NCBI GenBank assembly: GCA_019323655.1
Contig: JAHWGX010000063.1
Location: 1 to 43,026, forward strand
Reading direction: 5' to 3'
Source: Candidatus Woesearchaeota archaeon
GTDB taxonomy: Archaea; Nanobdellota; Nanobdellia; Woesearchaeales; GW2011-AR4
DNA: 43,026 nucleotides
The notes beneath the pieces are model-generated. The model ran no database searches. It was not told where the DNA came from and was given only the letters and a program-made list of their open reading frames with translations. Below, piece by piece: positions 8,328-16,802 of the stretch. Both the position numbers and the translations under genes were made by a program. Every line of letters begins with the position of its first letter. Position 1 is the first letter of the stretch.

Positions 8328-8831
8328 TTAGCTCTCACAAACCTCTACTTTTTCGGCCTTTACTGAATTTCTTACACATATTTCTATTGAGTCTTCTGTT
8401 TTTACTTTTGGAATAAACTGAATGTGCTTTATAGCCCCGTAGGCATTGAAGTCATATTCGACAGTATTGTCCCTGATTTCCAAAAGAGTGCCTCTCTCTA
8501 TGGAAAAATCATTAAAGTCCAGCAACTTTGTTCCCTTCTCCCCTGTAATCCACAGCCCCAGCCCGTTAACATCAGCGTTTCCTTTATTGTCCAGAATGAA
8601 ATGTATATAGCGGCTTTTTCCGGAGCCGGAATAACATACCTCTGCGCCATTTAGGTTCCTCAGCTTTAGATTAATGTCATAACACACATCCTCCTCTTTT
8701 AAGAGATCAAAATTGCTGCCCCAGTTCATCACAACTGCCCCAAGAGCCACGGCAAAAGAAATTAGCAAAACTGTTGCTATTAAAGGGCTCACACCTCTTT
8801 TGTTAAAGTGTGCGTCTGATTTCAGTACCAT
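8328..8831 (-). CDS. Type IV pilin-like protein with class III signal peptide
   Basis: 167 residues. The N-terminus has the archaeal prepilin signature: basic stretch ending in KRG, then VSPLIATVLLISFAVALGAVV. Cleavage by an archaeal prepilin peptidase is expected after the Gly at about residue 13, leaving the hydrophobic helix as assembly scaffold. The rest is a beta-rich domain with four cysteines near residues 49, 66 and in the C-terminal 20 residues (EICVRN, KVEVCES). It interrupts the ribosomal/Sec block on the opposite strand, tail to tail with the DUF106 gene (7-nt gap). Specific substrate or adhesion role is not visible. Confidence 0.8.
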   Translation of the reverse strand: MVLKSDAHFNKRGVSPLIATVLLISFAVALGAVVMNWGSNFDLLKEEDVCYDINLKLRNLNGAEVCYSGSGKSRYIHFILDNKGNADVNGLGLWITGEKGTKLLDFNDFSIERGTLLEIRDNTVEYDFNAYGAIKHIQFIPKVKTEDSIEICVRNSVKAEKVEVCES

Positions 8832-8854
8832 CTTATTTAAACACTAAGGTTGAT

Positions 8855-8927
8855 GTATATAAAGATTTCTAATAAGTGATAAGCGACCGGAGAATGTTCT
8901 GTGCTCAAATAAGAAAAGCTTTATAAA
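8855..8927. promoter_or_regulatory. Divergent promoters for the pilin-like gene and eL34
   Basis: Two TATA boxes in the 118-nt gap. CTTTATATAC at 8855-8864 (read on the minus strand) is 24 nt upstream of the pilin ATG at 8831. CTTTATAAA at 8919-8927 (+) is 23 nt upstream of the eL34 ATG at 8950. Both distances predict transcripts that start at or within a few bases of the start codon, that is leaderless mRNAs. Confidence 0.65.
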
Positions 8928-8949
8928 CATTTTTCGTTTTCCATGCAAA

Positions 8950-9219
8950 ATGCCAGAACCATACAAAAGATCAAGAAGCCTGAGAAGACTCCAGTTGAAA
9001 GTTCCTGGAGGAAGGACAGCTTTGCACTATAAAGAAAGAAAGCCCAAAAAAGCGATATGCGGCAAATGCGGCTCTTTGCTTAAAGGCGTTCCTCGGGAAA
9101 GGCCTCTTAAAATGCAGAAACTGCCAAAAACAAAGAAAAGGCCGGAGAGACCTTATGGAGGCAATTTGTGCAGCAAATGCATGAGAGCATTAATTGTAGA
9201 AAAAGCAAGGTCACAATAA
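8950..9219 (+). CDS. rpl34e: 50S ribosomal protein eL34 (L34e)
   Basis: Archaeal/eukaryotic large-subunit protein. 89 residues. The N-terminus (YKRSRSLRRLQLKVPGGRTALHYKERKP) matches the family, and two CxxC pairs (C37/C40 and C74/C77) form a zinc site. It resumes the ribosomal cluster after the pilin gene, from its own leaderless-type promoter. Confidence 0.96.
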   Translation: MPEPYKRSRSLRRLQLKVPGGRTALHYKERKPKKAICGKCGSLLKGVPRERPLKMQKLPKTKKRPERPYGGNLCSKCMRALIVEKARSQ

Positions 9220-9317
9220 AAGAGCACAATTAATTGTTCAATAAAGGTATGAATTAAAATCAATGAAATCTCTTGGGTTAATGGTGACGTGCCCTAACAA
9301 AGAGATTGGAGGGAAAA

Positions 9318-9809
9318 ATGATTGAAATAGGAAGATTATGCATAAAGACTGCTGGCAGGGACGCTGGCTTAAAATGCGTTGTTGTTGATATTCTCGATAA
9401 CAGATTTGTTTTAATAGACGGTGAAACAAGAAGAAGGAAATGCAATATCCTGCATTTGGAGCCTTTAGAGCAGACTGTCAAGATAAAAAAGAAGTGCAGC
9501 CATGAGGAGGTTTCCAAGGCATTAAAGGCTATTGGCATAATTGCCCGCGAGACTAAACCCAAGCAAAAAACTGAGAAGCCAAGAAAAAAGGAAAATACTT
9601 CTGAGGAGCCAAAAGGCAAAAAGGAAGGGAAGAAGAAAGAGAAAAAGAAGCTTGGGAAAGCGCTTAAGCCAAAACGAAAAGGAGAGGCAGGGAAAGAGAA
9701 AGCGGAAGAGGGTGGAGAAAGCCTGGAAGAGAAGGCTGGCTTAGCGAAGGATGCCAAGAAAAAAGGCGGCAAAGAAACAAAAAGGACCCGCAAAGCTCCG
9801 AAGAAATAA
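9318..9809 (+). CDS. rpl14e: 50S ribosomal protein eL14 (L14e) with lysine-rich tail
   Basis: Archaeal/eukaryotic large-subunit protein. The conserved SH3-like core is residues 1-74 (MIEIGRLCIKTAGRDAGLKCVVVD, then CNILHLEPLEQTVKI). The remaining about 89 residues are a Lys/Glu/Gly-rich low-complexity tail, more than doubling the length. ATG 9318 is preferred because GGAGGG at 9308-9313 lies 4 nt upstream; a TTG at 9306 would add four residues. The cytidylate kinase gene often found between eL34 and eL14 is absent. The gene is convergent with pheT, 2 nt apart. Confidence 0.93.
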   Translation: MIEIGRLCIKTAGRDAGLKCVVVDILDNRFVLIDGETRRRKCNILHLEPLEQTVKIKKKCSHEEVSKALKAIGIIARETKPKQKTEKPRKKENTSEEPKGKKEGKKKEKKKLGKALKPKRKGEAGKEKAEEGGESLEEKAGLAKDAKKKGGKETKRTRKAPKK

Positions 9810-9811
9810 TT

Positions 9812-11464
9812 TTACCTGCAAAGAAGCGCATACAACTCGCTCAAATTCAGCTCAAAAGCTGTTACAGGCATTTCCAGTTCCCAGTTTTGTATGACTAAGG
9901 GGCTTATTTCCCCCAGGTAAGCAATCTTCTTTCCATTTACGATAACTCTTCCTACACGGCCTTTGATAAAAGAATTGTGCTCTGCTTCAATTATTTCGTA
10001 TTTCAGGCCTAAACTTCTAAACAGGTAGTCTATGGCCTGCCTTATTTCTGTGTAGTCTGTTTTTTCAGATGCAATAGCTACTGCAAGCCTGTCATTTTCT
10101 TCTATATTTGTCTCAAATTTATTGTTTTCTTTGAAGATCGTACCTATTGCAAATATTTTCTGAGGGTATTCATAGTGCTTGTTTCTGCCTAAGATTTCAA
10201 CCAAAGAAGGCAATACCCATGCTCTCAGGACACTGTAATCAGAGGAGATTGAGTTAGCCAGGCTTATCAGAGGGATGCTTATATTCATCTTTCTGCATTG
10301 GGACTCCATACTGGTGAGGTTATAAGTGGTAGTTTCCATTATCCCCAAACCTGCCAACAAAAGTGATACCTTGCTTTTAAAATTTTCAAATTTATCCTCT
10401 TCTGCAATTGTTGCCACATTCGGGATTGATTCCTGGAAGTTTTCGTATCCGTAGGCTATTGCAATATCTTCAGCCAAATCCGCCTGATGCAATATGTCTG
10501 TCCGGTATGGCGGAATCAAGACTTTTTTATTTTTGTATGCGCAGCCCATCCTTTCAAATAAGTTTTTGATTTCTTTTTCCTTTAAGTTTAAGCCTAACAG
10601 CTTATTTATGTAACCAATGTCTACATTCATTATCTCAGGGTTCATGTCAGGAGTGGTAAATCTTTTACTCCCATATACCAATTCCATAGAGTAAATCCTG
10701 CCGCCCATCTCGGATAACGCTGCTGCAATAATGTTAAGGCATTTTTTCAGGACTCTGAAATCAAAACCAGAGCATTCTATAAAGACCTCTTTTGTTTTTT
10801 CTGAGATTTTGCCGGTTTTATGGGAATTGATTATAGGAGGCATGGATAATACCTCATTGTTGGCATCTAAAAAAACAGGAAACTTACTCATGCCTTCCAA
10901 CAAAGGGCCATAATCCCTTCCGGCCGGGTGGCTGCTGAGAATCTGCCTTCCATTAAGCTCTCTGGGGAATTCCAGCGGCTGGAATTTAATTTCCTCAGGA
11001 TTTTTTGCAGTAAACCTTATAGGGGGCCTTATTTTTTCGAAAGGGTAAATCCCTATTGCTGCTTTTTTTCTGTTTCTGCCGTAGGTTATGTGGAGCTTTT
11101 CCTGTATATCTATTACCTCTTTTATTTTTTCGTCGTCAAAATGCAAATTTTTTATTATGGCGCATGCCGTATAAGGCCTTACATCGGCAACTGATTTGTC
11201 AATTATTACTTTTTCCCTTGAAGGCTCTACCTTGTACTGCCTCAGCCCTTTCTTTATGCCCACAAAAGATGAAAACGCACGGGCAAACCCCTGGACAGAG
11301 AGCATATCCGGCCTGTTAGGGAAAATCTCCGCAGTGATTTCATTTTCATTTACGCTTTCCAAGTCTGTTCCAAGATAGCTAATCCTGCCTCTTAGTTTTT
11401 CCACAGGCATTGTTTTTCCAACAAGCTTTTCAAAAACTTTTCTGTTAACGGTTATTGTGGGCAT
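9812..11464 (-). CDS. pheT: Phenylalanine--tRNA ligase beta subunit
   Basis: Structural/editing subunit of the heterotetrameric class II PheRS. 550 residues, the archaeal/eukaryotic length without the bacterial EMAP-like N-terminal domain. N-terminal B1 region (VNRKVFEKLVGKTMPVEKLRGRISYLGTD), a B3/B4 editing domain in the middle (FPVFLDANNEVLSMPPIINSHKTGKI at about residues 195-220), a B5 domain (MNVDIGYINKLLGLNLKEKEI) and a catalytic-like core follow. The ATG lies 1 nt after the pheS stop, so the subunits are co-transcribed. Confidence 0.95.
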   Translation of the reverse strand: MPTITVNRKVFEKLVGKTMPVEKLRGRISYLGTDLESVNENEITAEIFPNRPDMLSVQGFARAFSSFVGIKKGLRQYKVEPSREKVIIDKSVADVRPYTACAIIKNLHFDDEKIKEVIDIQEKLHITYGRNRKKAAIGIYPFEKIRPPIRFTAKNPEEIKFQPLEFPRELNGRQILSSHPAGRDYGPLLEGMSKFPVFLDANNEVLSMPPIINSHKTGKISEKTKEVFIECSGFDFRVLKKCLNIIAAALSEMGGRIYSMELVYGSKRFTTPDMNPEIMNVDIGYINKLLGLNLKEKEIKNLFERMGCAYKNKKVLIPPYRTDILHQADLAEDIAIAYGYENFQESIPNVATIAEEDKFENFKSKVSLLLAGLGIMETTTYNLTSMESQCRKMNISIPLISLANSISSDYSVLRAWVLPSLVEILGRNKHYEYPQKIFAIGTIFKENNKFETNIEENDRLAVAIASEKTDYTEIRQAIDYLFRSLGLKYEIIEAEHNSFIKGRVGRVIVNGKKIAYLGEISPLVIQNWELEMPVTAFELNLSELYALLCR

Positions 11465-11465
11465 T

Positions 11466-12998
11466 TTATCTTATCCAGATTTTTGCTTCCTTGAGCTGTT
11501 TTAAATCATTTTTGTAAACATCGCGTATATCTGTTATTTTGTAATATTCCATTATTGTCCTTTCCATGCCCAGGCCCCATGCGAGCACAGGAACTGCCTC
11601 TCCGAGCAGGGGCTTAACGACTTCAGGACGGAAAATTCCAGAGCCTCCAAGCTCAACCCACTGCTTTTTCAGTGGGTGCATCACATCAACTTCTGCAGAC
11701 GGCTCGGTGTAGGGAAAATGGCCCGGCCTTATCCTCACATTAGGAAAGCCCATTTTTGCAAAGAACTCTTTCAAATAGCCCTTGAGATGCACAAAATTGG
11801 CATTTGGATCAACTACAATGCCTTCGACCTGTACAAACTCGAACAAGGATTTCCACGATAAGGTTTCATTGCGGAAAACTTTTCCCACTGAAAAAAACTT
11901 TGCGGGAAGATCTTCTTTTTTGAGTTTTGCTATTGTTTGTGCAGACAGAACTGTTGTATGAGTCCTTAACAAATTTTCTTTTGCAACTGATTCTGACCAC
12001 TTGTATTGCCACCCCTTGCTGCCTGTGTTCCATCCATTTTCATGAGTCGCTCTTACTTTTTCCGGAATTTCCTTGGGCAGCCTCCCGCATGCCGGCTCTT
12101 TGACATAAAATGTATCCTGCATGTCCCTTGCCGGGTGATCCTGCGGCACAAACAAGGCATCCAGATCCCAAAAGGAAGTCTGAACCATGCTCCCGGTCAT
12201 TTCCTTAAATCCCATATCAAGCCATATTCTCTTGATGTACTGGATTGCCTGATTGACAAAATGAATCTTTCCGCCGGAGATATTAGGCACGTTTATTTCC
12301 ACGTCATAGCTCCTAATCTTTTTGTTTTTCCATCCGCCTGATTTAATCAAGGAGGGCGTCAGCCTGTCTATGACATTTTCGTCATCAATTTTCTTGGTGA
12401 TTAAGCTTTTGCCTAAACCTGTAAGCTCTGCATCAATTATCTTCGCTATATTGACCTTTATTATCCTGTTTCTTTTTCTCAGATTTTCAAATGCCAGTTT
12501 TTCCAAATCCTTTAAGTCAGAAGTGTTTAGCGGAAACTTCTTTTTCAGGAATTCCTCTTCCGGAAACCCCTTTTCAAGAATTTTTTTCCCATTATCGGTA
12601 ATGGAAACAACTATCTCCTTTTCCCTTTTTATTTCTATTGCAGCTTTTGACTTTAGAATTCCCAGGCTGATGCTCAATTCGTGCTTGCTTAAATTATATC
12701 TTTTTTCAATTATGCCCAATGAGCATGGGCCCTTAGCTACCTCCCCAAGAAAGGTTTTTTCCGGAAGGCCGTTGTTCCTATACTTTATTCCGTTCTCATC
12801 CAGATCAGCCTGCTCCTGCAGTTTTTGGCTTATCCTAACAAGTTTTTTGTTTTGCAGCCACTGCAATGCCCTCATTACCTCAACTTTCTGCAGCTTAGTT
12901 TTTTCAGCTATTTTTTCAAAAGAAGTTGTGTTTTTCAGGACAGGGAGGACTTTTCTTTCGAATGCGTGCAGAGTTGAGATTATTTTTTCTATTTCCAT
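11466..12998 (-). CDS. pheS: Phenylalanine--tRNA ligase alpha subunit
   Basis: Catalytic subunit of PheRS. 510 residues. The first about 190 residues form winged-helix modules seen in archaeal/eukaryotic PheS; the class II core follows, with DLDALFVPQDHPARDMQDTFYV, motif 2-like KFFSVGKVFRNE, and motif 3 as GLGMERTIMEYYKITDIRD. HFPYTEPSAEVDVM and ELGGSGIFRPEVV are Phe-binding segments typical of the family. A TATA-like TTTAAAAATATT lies at about 13023-13034, some 25-30 nt upstream of the ATG, so the pheST transcript is probably nearly leaderless. Confidence 0.96.
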   Translation of the reverse strand: MEIEKIISTLHAFERKVLPVLKNTTSFEKIAEKTKLQKVEVMRALQWLQNKKLVRISQKLQEQADLDENGIKYRNNGLPEKTFLGEVAKGPCSLGIIEKRYNLSKHELSISLGILKSKAAIEIKREKEIVVSITDNGKKILEKGFPEEEFLKKKFPLNTSDLKDLEKLAFENLRKRNRIIKVNIAKIIDAELTGLGKSLITKKIDDENVIDRLTPSLIKSGGWKNKKIRSYDVEINVPNISGGKIHFVNQAIQYIKRIWLDMGFKEMTGSMVQTSFWDLDALFVPQDHPARDMQDTFYVKEPACGRLPKEIPEKVRATHENGWNTGSKGWQYKWSESVAKENLLRTHTTVLSAQTIAKLKKEDLPAKFFSVGKVFRNETLSWKSLFEFVQVEGIVVDPNANFVHLKGYLKEFFAKMGFPNVRIRPGHFPYTEPSAEVDVMHPLKKQWVELGGSGIFRPEVVKPLLGEAVPVLAWGLGMERTIMEYYKITDIRDVYKNDLKQLKEAKIWIR

Positions 12999-13079
12999 TT
13001 TTAATCAGAAGGTATTGTGTTGATTTAAAAATATTGTTGTTTTTAGAATTGAGATTTACTTTTTATTTATAGGGGCCTA

Positions 13080-13595
13080 TTAGTTTCTTCTACTAAAACA
13101 ATCTTCTTTATATCCACACCTTTCACATTTATGTTTCTTAATAGGTTTTGGGCAGTCTCCTAAATTAGTGTAATGCCTCATTTCATGCATTGTTTTTATT
13201 AAAAATAATTTCATACTCTTAGTATAAGGAATGGAGAAAGGTTGTCCTCCCATGTATTGTATAAAACCATATTTTGGCTTTATGCCCTTTACTTCCTCAA
13301 TCAATAAGCAATAAGATATTAGTTGCATGACATGGGAAAAATAGGGTTGGCGGGGTCTTTTTGAATGTTTGATTTCTAGAGGTAATAGCCCATCTTTTGT
13401 GTGAAGAATAAAATCTGGTTTCCCTACTAATCCATATTTGTACGAAAATAACGCCTTTTCAGGTTTTTCTTTATGGTCTGAATAGATTGTTTTGCTTTTG
13501 TATATTGGTTTTGGGACTTTTGTTGATTTTAATAAAACAAATAAAAATAGTAAAATGATACTTGTAACTAATATCATTGCATCTATGATGTTCAT
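13080..13595 (-). CDS. Cas4-like PD-(D/E)XK nuclease, membrane-anchored C-terminal half
   Basis: About 171 residues. It starts with a hydrophobic helix (IIDAMILVTSIILLFLFVLL), then a linker and the nuclease core: KYGLVGKPDFIL (Asp), LPLEIKHSKR (the E-x-K motif) and HVMQLISYCLLIEE (the QxxxY motif of RecB/Cas4 families). It ends in the C-x8-C-x2-C-x5-C cysteine group (CPKPIKKHKCERCGYKEDC), as in the Fe-S site of Cas4. The fourth cluster Cys of Cas4 is normally N-terminal and here would come from the preceding gene. I chose ATG 13595, whose ATGA overlaps the stop of that gene; an ATG at 13610 adds five residues. No CRISPR array or other cas gene is in the window. Confidence 0.72.
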   Translation of the reverse strand: MNIIDAMILVTSIILLFLFVLLKSTKVPKPIYKSKTIYSDHKEKPEKALFSYKYGLVGKPDFILHTKDGLLPLEIKHSKRPRQPYFSHVMQLISYCLLIEEVKGIKPKYGFIQYMGGQPFSIPYTKSMKLFLIKTMHEMRHYTNLGDCPKPIKKHKCERCGYKEDCFSRRN

Positions 13596-13816
13596 AATAA
13601 AAACCTGCATACAACAAGAGTTGTAAGAAGGGCAATACTAATTATAATACAAACATAAACAAATCTAGCTTTCGGCTGGTTTTCTGAAACAAGAGTATGG
13701 TGTCTTTTTCCTTCATTAATTACTTGTGTTATTTTAACACCTTTTGTTTTTCCAATCCACCAGCTAACAGGACAGAAAAGATAATTTGCTATCTCACTTG
13801 ATTTGATTGTTCTCAC
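13592..13816 (-). CDS. Cas4-like N-terminal half (Cys motif plus TM helix)
   Basis: 74 residues from a GTG start. The first about 40 residues match the start of Cas4-like nucleases: KSSEIANYLFCPVSWWIGKTKGVK, with FCP being the usual first Fe-S cysteine, then INEGKRHHTLVSE containing the conserved His. A TM helix (about residues 50-73) ends the protein. The stop overlaps the ATG of the nuclease half (ATGA), and the frames differ, so the two products are separate or joined by frameshifting. An AATATTAATAA TATA-like box at about 13840-13850 suggests a leaderless GTG start. Confidence 0.65.
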   Translation of the reverse strand: MRTIKSSEIANYLFCPVSWWIGKTKGVKITQVINEGKRHHTLVSENQPKARFVYVCIIISIALLTTLVVCRFLL

Positions 13817-13998
13817 AGTGAAAGGAAGTAGATTGATTATTAATATTTTGTCTATTATTTGGCTCGCGACTCTAAATAAAGAATATCCATATACACTATT
13901 TATATGCCCTTAATTACAGAGGAACGCCATCCGCAGTATAAGAAACTCCTCTGATGCGGTTCTCAAACATGTTATTTCCTTCAATTTGAAGTACCATG

Positions 13999-14970
13999 TT
14001 ACTTTAAAGATATTTCTTTTTTCTTAACAAATTCCCTCACTTTCTCTGCAACATGCTCTGCACTTAAACCATACTTGTCGTACAGCTCAGCAGGCTTTCC
14101 TGATTCAGCATATTTATCTTCGAGACCAATTCTTTTGAGAATGCAGGGATAATTTTCCGAAAGAACTTCTGCGACAGCGCTTCCAAGCCCTCCGATTATA
14201 TTATGGTCTTCTGCTGTTATGACGCAATTTGTTTTCTTTGCCAAATCTATTACAAGCTCCTTGTCAATCGGCTTTATTGTAGGGGTATTAACAACACAAA
14301 CATCTATTTTTTCTTTATTCAGCAATTCTGATGCTTTTAATGCCTCGTGAACCATGCTGCCTGTGGCAAAAATAACCGCATCTTTTCCTTTTTTCAGAAT
14401 TTCCCCTTTGCCAATTTCAAACCTATAATTTTTATCATGGATTATCGGTATAGGGTTCCTTAGCAGCCTAATGTAAGCCGGCCCGTTGTAATCCATCAAA
14501 GCTATTGTTGCTTTTTCTGCCTCTACTGAATCCGCTGGCTGTATGACAACAAAATTGGGCAAGGTTCTGTAAATAGAGATGTCTTCTATTGCCTGCGCGC
14601 TCTTTCCGTCCTCTCCGGTAAATATGCCGGCGTGGCTTCCGGCTATTTTTACATTTATCCTGTTTCTGGAAATAATATTTCTTGTTAATTCAAAAGCCCT
14701 TTCGGTAAAAATTGCAAAGCTGCTTGCATAAGGTATTTTCCCGCACAACGCAAGGCCGGCAGCTGTGGCGATCATATCCTGCTCTGCAATGCCCATGCTG
14801 AAAAATCTTTCCGGAAACTCTTTTTTGAACAGCTCGCTTCTTGTACTGTCGCTAAGGTCTGCATCCAAAGCTACAACATTCCTATTTTTCCTGCCTGCAG
14901 CTACAAGCCCTGCCCCATAGCCGTCTCTTGTCGCAGCTTTCTCCTTCTTTTCTTCTGCAATAACCGCCAT
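13999..14970 (-). CDS. tktB: Transketolase, C-terminal subunit
   Basis: Second half of a two-gene transketolase (pyrimidine-binding and C-terminal domains). 323 residues from ATG 14970. Typical features are the start TRDGYGAGLVAAGRKNRNVVALDADLSDS, the catalytic-Glu region FSMGIAEQDMIATAAGLAL, the FTERAFELTRN segment, HAGIFTGEDGKSAQAIEDI, and the C-terminal domain with TAEDHNIIGGLGSAVAEVL. The ATG is 1 nt after the stop of the N-terminal subunit; a TTG at 14979 overlapping that gene is less likely. It acts in the non-oxidative pentose phosphate pathway, transferring two-carbon units with thiamine diphosphate. Confidence 0.94.
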   Translation of the reverse strand: MAVIAEEKKEKAATRDGYGAGLVAAGRKNRNVVALDADLSDSTRSELFKKEFPERFFSMGIAEQDMIATAAGLALCGKIPYASSFAIFTERAFELTRNIISRNRINVKIAGSHAGIFTGEDGKSAQAIEDISIYRTLPNFVVIQPADSVEAEKATIALMDYNGPAYIRLLRNPIPIIHDKNYRFEIGKGEILKKGKDAVIFATGSMVHEALKASELLNKEKIDVCVVNTPTIKPIDKELVIDLAKKTNCVITAEDHNIIGGLGSAVAEVLSENYPCILKRIGLEDKYAESGKPAELYDKYGLSAEHVAEKVREFVKKKEISLK

Positions 14971-14971
14971 T

Positions 14972-15796
14972 TTAGTCAAATTTTTTTAATTCTTCCATAG
15001 CACGCTGAAATTCTTCATCGGTTGGAGCTTTTCCGTGGAACTTGTGGTTCAGCTCCATAAATGAAACTCCTTTGCCTTTTAGCGTATTAGCTATGATCAT
15101 CGTTGGTTTTCCTTTTAGCTGCCCTGCTTTGTCCAGGGCATTGACAATCTGCTCCATATCATGACCATTAATCTCAATCACATTAAAACCAAAAGCTTTC
15201 CATTTTTCTGCCACATCGCCTAAGTCCATAACCTCTTTTACATTTCCTGTTTGCTGCAATTGGTTTTTGTCCAGTATGTAAACTAAGTTATCTAAATTAT
15301 AAAAAGCTGCTGCCATTGAGGCTTCCCAAACCACGCCTTCCTGGCTTTCCCCGTCTCCTATTAAAACATAGACTCTGTAATCTTTTTTGTCCAGCTTTCC
15401 TGCAAGCGCCATTCCATTTGCAACAGGAACGCCCTGACCTAAAGAGCCTCCTGCATAGTCTACTCCGGGAGTTTTAAGCTCGGGATGCCCCTGCAGCAAG
15501 CCGTTTAGTTTCCTGTAGCTCTCCAGCTGTTTTTTATCAAAAAAACCTTTCATCGCAAGAGCTGCGTAATAAGCTGGAGATGCGTGTCCTTTGCTTAAGA
15601 CAAACCGGTCTCTGTCTTGCCAATCTGGCTTTTTTGGATCCAGCCTTAATTTATAGAAATACAGGGCAGCTAAAATTTCCGCTTCTGACAAGGAACCGCC
15701 TGGATGGCCTGATTGAGCGCGGTGAATCATTATTAATGATTCTTTCCTTATTTCATTTGCTGTTTTTTTCAAATCCCTGATTTGTTCTTTGTCCAT
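14972..15796 (-). CDS. tktA: Transketolase, N-terminal subunit
   Basis: Thiamine diphosphate-binding half of a split transketolase. 274 residues. Key motifs are HRAQSGHPGGSLSEAEILAALYF, RDRFVLSKGHASPAYYAAL, GSLGQGVPVANGMALAGKL, and the ThDP/Mg motif GDGESQEGVVWEASMAAAFYNLDN, with the final Asn pair after the usual spacing. Split transketolases are normal in Archaea. A TATA-like CTTATAAAATA near 15826-15836 precedes it. It lies just downstream of the TrmB-type regulator and on the same strand. Confidence 0.95.
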   Translation of the reverse strand: MDKEQIRDLKKTANEIRKESLIMIHRAQSGHPGGSLSEAEILAALYFYKLRLDPKKPDWQDRDRFVLSKGHASPAYYAALAMKGFFDKKQLESYRKLNGLLQGHPELKTPGVDYAGGSLGQGVPVANGMALAGKLDKKDYRVYVLIGDGESQEGVVWEASMAAAFYNLDNLVYILDKNQLQQTGNVKEVMDLGDVAEKWKAFGFNVIEINGHDMEQIVNALDKAGQLKGKPTMIIANTLKGKGVSFMELNHKFHGKAPTDEEFQRAMEELKKFD

Positions 15797-15864
15797 TTTT
15801 CGGAATACTAAAACCAGGATAAATGCCTATTTTATAAGCCTTTTGCTTAAAAATGAAAAAAGAA

Positions 15865-16686
15865 TCAGATTTTCTTAAGAACTTCCTTTGCCGGCTTCAT
15901 AGTCTTCCATGCTATCTCAAATAAATTCTCCAATGCGCTCGCAAAAAACGGCGAGTTAATCCAGACTCCGACATCATATGTTGGATGAACAGTAGCGTCG
16001 TCCATTATCATAAAGATAACCTCTTTGGAATCGACAATCACAAACCTTGCTTTTGTGTCTACATTTTTTATTTCGGCAACGCTGCCAATGTCTTTTACTG
16101 CACTTATTGTCTCTTTTGTTAAGGGCGCTGCAATCCTTATTTTTACGCCTCTCTTTTTCAGCTTTTCAAATGTCGGCTTGAAACCCTCTATCTTCCTCAT
16201 CAGCCCCTGGCTTGTGGTCATCACAGAAACAGACTCTTCTGCATTTCTTATTGTAAGCTCGAGATGGTTATATAGGTTATGCCTTCCTCTCAAAGAGCCG
16301 GATAAATCTGCAGGCTCCACTAGCTCGATGCCTTGGGTATGCAGGGTATTTAACTCATTTACAATTTCTGTTTTTTTAAGTTCCTCAAGCTTTGCTATCT
16401 GATTTTTTGCATCTTCGTGCACATTTTTCTTTACCCTTTCAAGAACCTCCTTTGGCGGAACTGCAAGGTATTTTATCGGCTTGCCAAGCTTCATAACAAC
16501 AAAGCCCTTTTTTTCCAAACTTTCAAGAACATCATAGCTTCTGCTTCTTGGGACATTTGCTATGTCAGAAAGCTCTCCTGCTGTTGAAACACCGCGGCTC
16601 AGTAAAGCTGTCCAGATTTTTACTTCATACAGATTTAAAGAAAAATATCTTCTTAGCTTGCTTAAAAATTCTTCTTTTACTATCAT
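15865..16686 (-). CDS. TrmB-family transcriptional regulator
   Basis: 273 residues. The N-terminal winged helix (about residues 8-75: LNLYEVKIWTALLSRGVSTAGELSDIANVPRSRSYDVLESLEKKGFV) is the TrmB type. A coiled-coil (about 85-115) follows, then a C-terminal ligand-binding domain of the phospholipase D-like fold seen in TrmB regulators (VSVMTTSQGLMRKIEGFKPTFEKLKKRGVKI and the FVIVDSKEVIFMIMDD segment). TrmB proteins control sugar uptake and central carbon genes. Its neighbours, transketolase and Acs, fit a carbon-metabolism role. The upstream region holds a perfect palindrome at its own promoter, suggesting autoregulation. Confidence 0.88.
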   Translation of the reverse strand: MIVKEEFLSKLRRYFSLNLYEVKIWTALLSRGVSTAGELSDIANVPRSRSYDVLESLEKKGFVVMKLGKPIKYLAVPPKEVLERVKKNVHEDAKNQIAKLEELKKTEIVNELNTLHTQGIELVEPADLSGSLRGRHNLYNHLELTIRNAEESVSVMTTSQGLMRKIEGFKPTFEKLKKRGVKIRIAAPLTKETISAVKDIGSVAEIKNVDTKARFVIVDSKEVIFMIMDDATVHPTYDVGVWINSPFFASALENLFEIAWKTMKPAKEVLKKI

Positions 16687-16802
16687 TAAAACCTACCCCC
16701 CTTTTTTTTATTAAAAGGGGATGAATAAATTGATACTACTATTAATATGTTACGTTTTTTTACCCCATTGCAGTACTTTCATTGAGGTTTAGTTAAATCC
16801 TA

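Noticed and set aside
13080..13816. CRISPR-Cas adaptation locus
   Set aside because: Only a Cas4-like nuclease is present; no repeats with regular spacing and no cas1 or cas2 in the window.
13817..13998. Possible tRNA or box C/D RNA in the gap between the Cas4-like genes and transketolase
   Set aside because: Only an imperfect hairpin (CCGCA/TGCGG with outer GAG/CTC) is visible; no cloverleaf and no proper C or D boxes.
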